Shown in pieces: positions 50,318 to 59,137 of a stretch of DNA of 64,000 nt. A program made the translations under genes and the position numbers. Location of the stretch: NCBI RefSeq assembly GCF_000004075.3, contig NC_026660.2:27593498-27657497 (forward strand), given 5' to 3'. This DNA is from Cucumis sativus (taxonomy: Eukaryota; Streptophyta; Magnoliopsida; Cucurbitales; Cucurbitaceae). Numbering within the stretch: the stretch's first letter is position 1; the number at the start of each line of letters is the position of its first letter. A model generated the notes under the pieces. It did not search any database. It was not told where the DNA came from and saw only the letters and a program-made list of their open reading frames with translations.

Positions 50318-52231
50318 ATGGAATTCTCTCTTCATTTCTTCTTCCTCTTTCTTTTTTCATCTCTCTTCTTTCGGTTCTCTGATTCATGTCATCCCACTGA
50401 CAAACAAGCACTTCTCCACTTCAAAGCCAAAATCACTTTTGACCCATCTCAGCTACTCCTTTCTTGGAAATCTACCACTGACTGCTGCTCCTCCTGGGAC
50501 GGCGTCGCCTGTGATTCCTCCGGCAGAGTCACCAATCTCACCCGCCCTGGGATTGTCTCCGGCACTGACTTCATCGCTGATACTTTTATGTCTGGTTCTC
50601 TCTCCCCTTTTCTTGGAAACTTGTCGTCTCTTCAATTTCTTGACCTTAGTAATCTCAAAGATATCAACGGTCGAATTCCCTTGGAATTTGGCAAGTTATC
50701 ACGACTCACTCATTTGTTTCTCGATTCCAATAAACTCGTGGGTTCCATTCCTAGAACTTTTGGGTGTCTTTTTCGATTGGAAAAACTCTATCTTGGCAAT
50801 AATTTGCTCTCTGGAATCATCCCTCCTTCAACTTTTACCCATTTCAAGTGTCTTGAAGAATTGGGTCTTTCCGGAAATAGACTATCTGGGTCGATTCCTA
50901 GTTCAATTGGGAAGCTAATCCAGGTGAAAAATCTCGATCTCCATGCCAACAATTTCTCAGGAAGCATTCCTATGAGTATTGGTAAACTTAAAAGTCTCAA
51001 GTATCTCGATTTGTCTGAAAACGAAATAACAGGGAGCATTCCAAATTCGATTGGTGAACTCTCTGAGTTGGTATTGCTTTACCTTAATCAGAACAAGATT
51101 ACCGGAAGTATTCCCCCTTCGATTGCCGGACTAGGTTCTCTGATATTCTGCCGTTTGTCGGAAAATAGGCTTAGTGGTCGGTTACCGGCGTCCATCGGTA
51201 AGCTTCAAAAGATACAGAGACTGATTCTTGAGAACAACAAGCTTACTGGGAAATTGCCTTCTTCTATTGGCCGTTTAACAACGTTAACCGATTTGTTCTT
51301 CTCTAACAATCTTTTTACTGGCAAGATTCCCAAGACATTTGGAAATTTAGAAAACCTTCAAACTTTAGAATTGTCGAGAAATTTGCTTTCTGGTGGGATT
51401 CCTCATCAGTTATCTAAATTGCAGAGACTACAGAGCCTGGATCTTTCCTTTAATCCTCTTGAGTTGCGAAGCATACCAAATTGGTTTGCAAAGATGAAAA
51501 TTTTTAGGCTATTCTTAGCTAAAACAGGGATTGAAGGGAAGCTTCCAAAATGGTTGTCTTCATCCTCAATATCGGTTCTTGATTTATCGAGCAATGGATT
51601 AACAGGGCCGTTGCCTCATTGGATTGGAAATATGACAAATCTTTCATTCCTCAACCTTTCAAATAACGGATTTCATTCATCAATCCCAGCTGAATTCAAA
51701 AACCTTTTGCTGTTAATGGATCTTGATCTTCACTCCAACCACTTTACAGGGTGCCTTGACAACATATTTTCAAAAGGGGTTCAAGACCCACTAGGCCATT
51801 TCAATTCCATTGATGTTTCTGGGAATCACTTCAGTGGTTGTGTTGATCAGAATATTGGAGACAGAGCAGCAATGTCTTCAATCAAATCACTTGTTTTATC
51901 AAACAATAAATTGGAAGGATATATCCCCAAGTCGTTGTCGAAACTCATCGAATTGCAGGTGCTGGAGCTGGCTGATAACCGGATTTCCGGTGAAATTCCG
52001 GCAGAGCTGGGAGAGGCGGCAGAATTAACCACGATTTTGCTTTCGAAGAATAAGCTATGTGGGACGATTCCGAAAGAGGTGTTGAATTTGAAGAAGCTTT
52101 GGAAATTCGACGTGTCGGAAAACAGACTTTGTGGGAAAATTCCACCGCATAAAGCACATTTCCCAGTCTCTTCATTCAAACATAACCGTGGACTTTGTGG
52201 AACTCCTCTTCCCCCTTGCAACCATTCTTAG
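50318..52231 (+). CDS. Secreted leucine-rich repeat protein, no kinase
   Basis: A single uninterrupted frame of 637 residues. A signal peptide (about 1-23, very Phe/Leu-rich) is followed by an LRRNT cap (HPTDKQALLHFKAKI, CCSSWDGVACD). Some 20 plant-type LRRs (LxxLxLxxNxLxGxIPxx) run to about residue 610, with a short C-terminal cap ending LCGTPLPPC. There is no transmembrane segment or kinase domain, so it should be apoplastic, perhaps as a co-receptor or wall-associated ligand-binding protein. It resembles the Arabidopsis At1g33590/At2g26380 group of intronless LRR proteins and, more distantly, polygalacturonase inhibitors and DRT100. An in-frame Met 24 codons earlier (50246) would bury the signal peptide, so I prefer 50318. 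The specific ligand is unknown. Confidence 0.92.
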   Translation: MEFSLHFFFLFLFSSLFFRFSDSCHPTDKQALLHFKAKITFDPSQLLLSWKSTTDCCSSWDGVACDSSGRVTNLTRPGIVSGTDFIADTFMSGSLSPFLGNLSSLQFLDLSNLKDINGRIPLEFGKLSRLTHLFLDSNKLVGSIPRTFGCLFRLEKLYLGNNLLSGIIPPSTFTHFKCLEELGLSGNRLSGSIPSSIGKLIQVKNLDLHANNFSGSIPMSIGKLKSLKYLDLSENEITGSIPNSIGELSELVLLYLNQNKITGSIPPSIAGLGSLIFCRLSENRLSGRLPASIGKLQKIQRLILENNKLTGKLPSSIGRLTTLTDLFFSNNLFTGKIPKTFGNLENLQTLELSRNLLSGGIPHQLSKLQRLQSLDLSFNPLELRSIPNWFAKMKIFRLFLAKTGIEGKLPKWLSSSSISVLDLSSNGLTGPLPHWIGNMTNLSFLNLSNNGFHSSIPAEFKNLLLLMDLDLHSNHFTGCLDNIFSKGVQDPLGHFNSIDVSGNHFSGCVDQNIGDRAAMSSIKSLVLSNNKLEGYIPKSLSKLIELQVLELADNRISGEIPAELGEAAELTTILLSKNKLCGTIPKEVLNLKKLWKFDVSENRLCGKIPPHKAHFPVSSFKHNRGLCGTPLPPCNHS

Positions 52232-53815
52232 TGTTCTTTTAGTTTCCTTTAGATGATCAAAATTGTTTTATTCTTTTGTTGTTTATTTATTTGTTTTTCT
52301 TTCAAATTTCATTCCTATTGTATTTTGATCTGTTTAGCATTGAACCGCTTCTTCAAAATTTCGTCATTAACTTGTCACTTGTCAGGTATGCCATGAATAC
52401 AAAAGAGAGTTGAATGGGGCCTAACAAACTGAACTTTTTGTCATCTTTTTACTGAACCTTTTGTACTAGTTTTTTGGGTGGTTGTGTAGATTCCAAATTT
52501 ATAGAAAATGACAGAAGGAAAAAAGGACACTTACTTTTTCAATATTTAAATAAATTTCGACTTCACCAAAATCATCTCAACGGCTACTTCTCCTTCCGTA
52601 TACTTCTGTCTGTTTCCCTTTCAAATCAGCATCTTCTATTCCCTTCGCCGCACCCCATGACTACAAAATCTAACTCTCTTTTTCCCAATCAAAATTACTC
52701 ACTTACTTCCATTCTATGGTTAAAATATCTCCCCAGGGTGTAACAGTACATCATCTCTTTTATGATTATAATCACACTGTATACAAATTTCTTTACTTTA
52801 TTAACAACTTAAATTATAATAAAAAGTCCAGGAAAACAAAATCATCCTTTCGTTTTTGTTTTTATATGTTTTCTAATCTAAAATATCTCCAACAAGGAGA
52901 GACAAGACGATGTATCATTGATTATCAATTCGTAATGTTTTTCTTATGTTGATTCTGAAAACTTTAGTTACATTCTCGACATAACTAAATGTAAAGAATT
53001 GTGTTGATTTACGGTGTATTTGTGTAAAATTAAAAAAGTGACTAGTGCCACAAAAAAACATGTTACGAATCAATTTTGAGGTTAAAACAAATGGAAAATT
53101 AAACACAACCCACGGTTTTACAAATAACTTCTTTTTAAAGTTAGACTTGCAGTTTGAGATATCTATACTATTTTATTTTTTGTTAGTCTCCTGTTGACAA
53201 CAAATATGTTTAATCATGAGAAAACTAAATAGTGTTAATTATTTGTTTGCTTGCTTTAGGCGTTGATATTAAATTAGATGTATTAATGGAACAATCGGTA
53301 GACCATACTCAAAATATCTACTAATATAATACAATGTAAACGAATTAGTAATTATAAAAAAGTATTTAGAATTAGTTTTCGAAGGACGTTAGTGATACGT
53401 AGACCATATTGCTCAACATTTTTCTTGTAGTTATTATATACTTAATTATTGACCCAAAATAGTAACACTTGCAATTATCAATATTAATTAGCTGCAAAAT
53501 TAAAATGGATGGGCAAAGCAAAATTGGAGTCCAGATAAATGTGGAAAGAGCACATTGATTATATTCATTTATTAATTATATTCTACATGGTTTAAAAAAC
53601 CAAACCATAATCTAAATGTTTTTGGAACTTGGAATTTGTTTTTGGATCTTTTTATATAAGAAATTCCATTGGAATGAGTAAATACTAGAAGAAAACATCA
53701 AATTGGCTCACTAAAAACGCTTTCAAAATTAAAAAACTTACAAAACACTTTGTTTGAGTCCATTTTTAACATTAGTTACAATATTGGTTTTTATATGTAC
53801 TTTGAAATTTCTTTC

Positions 53816-53907
53816 ATTATTGTACTTTTAAATGTCTAATTTTAGTTAATATGATAGTCCAATTATTGTACTTTTAAATGTCTAGTTTTAGTTGATATGA
53901 TAGTCCA
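53816..53907. repeat. 46-bp tandem duplication
   Basis: Copies 53816-53861 and 53862-53907 differ at two positions (A to G each time). Short repeats of this sequence type (tgtacttttaaatgtct) may come from a degraded transposon, but no termini are visible. Confidence 0.88.
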
Positions 53908-54823
53908 TATACTTTGTTGTAGTTTTTTTCATTACTTTTTATTTTTATTAATATTTGACTATAAATTTTAAAAATATATTTACATATTGTGTTATTTGAA
54001 TAAAATTATTGTGATTATTTAATCCAGTTTCAATAAGTTTTGTATAGAGAGACTAAATTTAAGATTTAGTTAGAATACAAAACTAAAATTGAATACTTAA
54101 AGATACAATAACAAAAAAAAATTGAACAAACTTAAAAGTAATATTTTAAACTTAATGTATATTATGGCAACTCTTTGTAAACTTTATAAAAAAAATAAAG
54201 GGTAACAAATTTTATGTTTTAGTAACGAATCTGATGTTTTAGTGGTTTTATCGAGTGTAAAGAATTGATTAATTAATTAATTATTATTATTATTTAAAAA
54301 AAGAAGGTTTGTACTAATTTAATAATAATTTGGTTTTTATAGTTTGATTTTGATTTATGTTGGTTTTGTATGTATAAGTAAAATGCAATAGTAATTTTTA
54401 AAAAAGAAAAAGGAGAAAAGAGTATTTTTGAAAAAGTATAAGATGAATGCATATTGAGATGTAAAAATAAAAAGATGGGTATTGGGTTTATCTCTTTAAG
54501 AAGAAAAAAAAAAAGCGTTGAAAATATAGAAGTTAAAATGAAGATTTGGAAAATGAGAGTGTGCATGGGATGGGACCAAACCAACCAAATAATAGTATTT
54601 AGGGTTTCAAAAGAAAGAAAGAAAAAAGAAGAAACGAAAAGAAAACGGAAAGAATGGGAAAAAGAGAAACGGGCAGTTTCAGACTACAGGTCAAGGGCAC
54701 CTTTGGTTTCCTTCATTCAATGTATTACACTTTTAAACCTATATCCCCCATTTCTCTTTTTTCTTTCCTACGTTTCTCAATGTATCCACTTCCCCAACTC
54801 CATTTCTGAAACACCCCTTGGCC

Positions 54824-54824
<1 letters not shown>

Positions 54825-54854
<30 letters not shown>

Positions 54855-54855
54855 T
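54825..54855. repeat. (TTTC)n microsatellite in the GATA leader
   Basis: About eight TTTC units ending some 20 bp before the GATA ATG, so it is almost certainly transcribed as 5' leader. Confidence 0.92.
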
Positions 54856-54873
54856 TCTCTCAGTTTTGAATGC

Positions 54874-55680
54874 ATGGACATCGAGTCTGCTTTCAAATCC
54901 ACCCCCAAACTTCTTTTCGATGACTTTTGGTCTTCCAATCTTCAAAACGCTTCATCCCCATCTTCCGACCACATTTTCGTAGATCAATTCCTCAACTTTT
55001 CAGATGAAGAACAGCAAGAAGATGAAGAAAAAAACAACCATTCCTCCGTTTCTCCTCCCCTTCAACTTCAACAAGTACATCACGACACCGACCAAAATTC
55101 CAACCACAGCTCCACCAATTCCTCCGAAGATGACTTTTGGTCTATTACTTCAACAGATTTTGAAGACCTTGACTGGCTCTCTCATCTCGTTGCCGATTCC
55201 ACCCAAGAAGAATACTCTGCCCCAACTCCCTCTGTTTTCTTGACACACAAACCTAGAAATCCCCTTCCCAATTTTCATTCTTATCTCAACACCCCATTTC
55301 CTTCAAAACCCAGAACCAAGCGACCAAAGATCTCCGCCCGAGTCTGGTCTTTAACGAATTTAATTCCATCCCCGCTGCCGGCGAAGAAATCAAAGAAGAA
55401 TCATACAGACGAGGGCTCCGGGCGGGTCCAGGCGGGGCGCCGGTGCAGTCATTGTGGCGTTCAAAAAACCCCCCAATGGCGAGCCGGCCCACTTGGAGCA
55501 AAGAGTCTATGTAATGCATGCGGTGTCCGGTTCAAATCCGGACGGCTTTTTCCCGAATATAGACCGGCTTGTAGCCCGACGTTTTCGAACGAGCTTCACT
55601 CGAACCACCACCGGAAAGTACTGGAGATGCGACGTAAAAAGGAAAGAGAGAGACCCCAGTCCGGCATGGACTTAGTGTAA
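54874..55680 (+). CDS. GATA-type zinc-finger transcription factor (subfamily A)
   Basis: A nuclear DNA-binding protein that recognises GATA motifs. The frame is uninterrupted for 268 residues. The N-terminal half is acidic and Ser/Asp-rich (DFEDLDWLSHLVADS matches the conserved motif of subfamily A). A basic stretch with nuclear-localisation character (KPRTKRPKISARVW, PAKKSKKN) precedes the finger. The GATA finger starts at Cys191 with the plant C-x2-C-x18-C-x2-C spacing (CSHCGVQKTPQW to CNACGVRF). It is followed by SGRLFPEYRPACSPTF, HSNHHRKVLEMRRKKE. The start at MDIESAFKS is chosen because upstream in-frame sequence is low-complexity leader. No intron interrupts the gene, whereas many relatives have one. 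Synteny suggests the orthologue of GATA6/GATA7 (At3g51080/At4g36240). Confidence 0.93.
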   Translation: MDIESAFKSTPKLLFDDFWSSNLQNASSPSSDHIFVDQFLNFSDEEQQEDEEKNNHSSVSPPLQLQQVHHDTDQNSNHSSTNSSEDDFWSITSTDFEDLDWLSHLVADSTQEEYSAPTPSVFLTHKPRNPLPNFHSYLNTPFPSKPRTKRPKISARVWSLTNLIPSPLPAKKSKKNHTDEGSGRVQAGRRCSHCGVQKTPQWRAGPLGAKSLCNACGVRFKSGRLFPEYRPACSPTFSNELHSNHHRKVLEMRRKKERERPQSGMDLV

Positions 55681-57003
55681 AAGGAACCCGGTTCAGATAA
55701 AAAGGCAATTAAGTTTTAGTGTAAAAATGTCATTTTCAGGGAGCCTTATTAGGTGCGGTAGGTCATCGGCACTTCTTTGTTGTTATCAATTTAATTAGAA
55801 TACCTTTTATTTAATATATTTAATTTATCCGTTTCTTTTTGTTGAAAATTGATATTAATTCTGTAAAAAGAAAAGAAAAGAAAAGAAAAGGCGTTTTTTT
55901 TTTTTTTCCTTCCCCTCTCTGAAAAAGCAAGAAAGATGATATTGCGTAAGTTTTACGTGTTGTGAGAGTAGTGAAGTTTGTGGAATCTTGAAATGGAACA
56001 TTTTGAGAAGGGGAGGAGTTGTCTACTTCGTTATTTGGAAAAACAGAAGTATAGGATACTTTTAACGCCGTTTTAAACTCGGTACCTACTGCCACTCACT
56101 TTTCATTTAACACTACACCCCTCCACTTTTTACCTTACTAATATAATCTACTTTTTCTTCATGTTTATCTCTTTCTTTCACATTAACCTCCCTCCTCATT
56201 TGCCTACACATTCCCCATCCTAATTTCTCCCATTCATTTGGTCAAGGTTTCAAATCTAAAGAAATTTAAAAAAGAAAGAATGAATTGATGAAATGAAGGA
56301 GAAGGAAGAAGGAAGAAGATGCGTGTCACCCACTACTACACCTAAGCAATTTGATAGGCGGGCCCCACTCAGTTTATTAAGAAGAAAAATAACCTTTTCT
56401 TCTTTTTCTTAATTTTTTGAACTGTGGTCCTCCAAATTACTATTATTTACTCTTTTTCCCCTTCCAATCATCTATCATCATCACGTGATGCCCCCCATCC
56501 CCATCCCCATCCCCATCCCTTTCTTTTTTTTTTTCTTCTAACTACTCTCCAACCTCTCTCTCTCTCTCTATATGTATAAATATTCAATATTCTTTTCCCT
56601 CTTTATATTATATAAAATAAGAAATAATAATTCAAACTACTTATCTTTCATATATTTTTTCTATAACAAAAACGTTTTACCTTTATCCTGTTCATAAATT
56701 ACCCAAGTAGAAGTTGATTATTACCTTAGTAATACATTAAATTTTTTGAATTAATTGATAATTTAATAGACGGTGCATAATTACAAGAATCTATTAAATG
56801 AAGCAACAAAAATTATATTTTCTTTATCATCAACCAAATAAAATGTTCTGGGTTGTTACACAACCATGGCACAAGAGCAGAAATACCACTCATAATTTCT
56901 ACAATGCAAAATTAAATGACTACTTAGTTATTTTTCAAGGAATTAATAGTTAAGCAAAATGTGAATTTGTAAGAAGTACATTATGTTATATTATGGATCT
57001 GAT
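55681..57003. other. Convergent spacer, GATA to glycine-rich gene
   Basis: AT-rich 3' flanks. Notable are the repeat (ccccat)n at 56491-56519, the palindrome catcacgtgatg with a G-box core immediately before it (56479-56490), and (TC)n at about 56555-56570. No gene seen. Confidence 0.55.
56491..56519 (-). repeat. (CCCCAT)n: G-quadruplex candidate
   Basis: Five C-runs of 3-6 bases separated by AT. The minus strand therefore has five G-tracts with two-base loops. Confidence 0.8.
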
Positions 57004-57688
57004 TTACTTTCTTAGATAAATCTCCATACTTCTTTTCTTTTTAGTTTGAGGGACCTTCTCTCCTACCCAATGCTTTTCCATGACCGTGACCGCCGCTGCC
57101 GCCCCCGCCACATCCCCAAATCCAACAAAACCCTCTGCTCCCTCCTCCCCAAAACCCCATCCTCCACCACTTCCTCCCCCTCCTCCTCCGCCACCACCAC
57201 TTCCTCCTCCTCCTCCACCACCACCTCCTCCCCCTCCTCCCCCTCCGCCGCCACCACCACCTCCACTACCTCCTCCCCATCCATACCCTTTCCCATTTCC
57301 CCTCCCCCTCCACCTCCACCACCTCCGCCCGCGCCGCCTCCACCTCCACCGCCACCATTGCCCCCACCCCCTCCCCACCACCACCATTTCCGCTTTTTCC
57401 ATGCTTCTTATTATGTTTTGTATCTTTCTTTCTCACCCCAACATCACTTCCCCCTCCTCCACCACCACCTCCGTGGCCCTCACCCGATGAATTCCGCCCA
57501 CCCTTGCCGCCACTAATAGTCATATTTCTTCCCCTTAGGCTTTCATTCAAATCAGACCATCCATTGGATGTACTACCAACACTCTCGTTTATTTTAAAAC
57601 TCTTCACCTCTTTCCCCTCAACCAAGTAAATGCTGATCAACACAATTCCAAGAAACAAAAGAACCCCACTTCCCCTTTCGCTCTTCAT
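57004..57688 (-). CDS. Secreted glycine-rich protein, reading frame apparently broken
   Basis: From ATG at 57688 the minus strand encodes a signal peptide (GVLLFLGIVLISIYLVEG), a hydrophilic Ser/Asn stretch, then GHGGGGGGGG, a basic KKDTKHNKKHGKSG segment and more Gly. In that frame the Gly-rich code turns to Val/Glu/Ala and stops at 57266 (140 residues). Gly-rich coding continues in a second frame over about 57300-57385 and a third frame from about 57295 (GNGKGYGWGGGSGGGG), ending at 57004. Both switches go the same way, and each would be explained by one base missing in a G run near 57384 and 57297. The product is probably a cell-wall or apoplastic structural protein of about 228 residues. 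If the reading here is correct, it is a shortened 140-residue protein. The mirror-strand poly-Pro frame is an artefact. Confidence 0.7.
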
Positions 57689-59137
57689 TCTGATTTATCT
57701 GTTTCAAAATTCAAACTTGGATGGATGATTCAATTTTCTTCTCCTCCCCACTGATCTCTTTTATACCCTTTCTACCTCCATTTCCAATTTCGTAACCAAA
57801 CCAAACTGTCCCCACCTCAACTCACCCATCAACCTACTAAACCCTCTCAAAGCCTACAACCTTACATTAAAACAAATGATACTTCTGAATCTTGTTTTTG
57901 TCCATGGCTGGGAAAATAATGATACTAACACCCATTTTCTTTTTTAATTCAATAATTAAACATCCATTTTCCATAACCATACTCCCAAAGCAAGATTCTT
58001 CAAGATTATTATTTGATCAATTTTAAATGATGTGCGATTAGTTTGAAGTGTCATTTTTGGATGTACACTACCAAAAATTCAACTAACTTTTAAGTGGGAC
58101 AACACTAGACTCTCATAAATTATGAAGAAAAAAAAAAGGTGGTTTCTTTTGCTTAACGAATTAGAATGGGATGGGAAAATGAAAGCACAGTGGTTTCCAC
58201 GTGACGAAATAATAAATTTAGAGACTCTAAAGTGGAAGAGAAGGGCCAAGCCAACAGCATTTCGATGGCAGTGCTCGAATTCGTTAATGCTTCAAAGTGG
58301 ATTCCACAACAAGATATTATGATGAAAATTATGTGTGTATGCATTCTTAATCTCAAGTTGAATATATTCATATACATTTTATATTTTTGTCGTATTTAAT
58401 TGAATTGATGCATTAGGAAGGCAACATTAAATGGGTTCTGGCTGTGTTGTACCAGAGCATTACTATAATTATAATTATATATGTACATATATTAATTATT
58501 TTCTATAAAAACCAAAAACATTCCCATTTCTTCAAGCTTATGTTTTTCTGTTTATGTCTTGGCCATTTCTACCTTGTATGTAAAGTGAGGGACTTTTGTT
58601 GATTTGCAAGGCAAGTATGGCAATTTGTTGCACTTCATAATGTTGAAGGGTATCTTTTAGTTGTCTCTACTTCACCATGGTTCTCCAAGTGGTGCATTGC
58701 TATTATTTTCTTTCCAATTTTATTAAAATAATAATAATAGTGCTCTCAATTGATAATTTATAAGTGGAGCTTTGAAGTTGGAAGTTTAATAATCCTGTCC
58801 TAATTCTTTGATAACGAACAGAAAACTAGTAAAAGGTTGAAAACTGTAGTCCTAAAATCGTAGAGCAAGTCCAAAACATGCTTTGATTGTGTGACGATGT
58901 AAACTCAAAAAACAATGCCTCACCATAGTCGAAAGAGAGCATTGAACATGAGACTCTAAATCATTCATCAATGATTTCTCTAAGCAACCCGAATAAGATT
59001 TTCTAAATAAAATCAGCAACTGTCTTTTCCATATATCTTCTTGAAAACTAAAATTCATACCAATTTCCCCACCTCCAAAATAACCAAAATTCTTAGTAAA
59101 GAATTTACCCAAAATCAACTCCTCCCTGCCTGTATCT
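57689..59137. other. Spacer between the glycine-rich gene and the CCCH gene
   Basis: The left part is the glycine-rich gene's promoter, including a G-box/ABRE-like ccacgtgac at about 58198-58206. The right part is the CCCH gene's 3' flank. One minus-strand frame (58852-59118) follows the CCCH stop codon and looks like 3' UTR. No other gene seen. Confidence 0.55.

Larger units (their letters stand above)
52232..54873. other. Spacer between LRR and GATA genes
   Basis: A tandem spacer of 2.6 kb. It is AT-rich and includes a 46-bp tandem duplication (53816-53907). The last 450 bp contain GA-rich and then CT-rich tracts, probably the GATA promoter and leader. No other gene seen. Confidence 0.55.

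Noticed and set aside
54454-54873. Upstream extension of the GATA frame
   Set aside because: Low-complexity Lys/Phe-rich sequence spanning the CT-rich leader and unlike any GATA N-terminus.
56479-56490. Perfect 12-bp palindrome catcacgtgatg with a G-box core
   Set aside because: Twelve-base palindromes are expected more than ten times by chance in 64 kb, and this one lies between two 3' ends. Noted only as context for the adjacent C-run repeat.
57080-57490. Plus-strand poly-proline frame (136 residues) opposite the glycine-rich gene
   Set aside because: GGN codons read as CCN on the other strand. Only the minus strand has a signal peptide and plausible leader, so the + frame is a mirror artefact.
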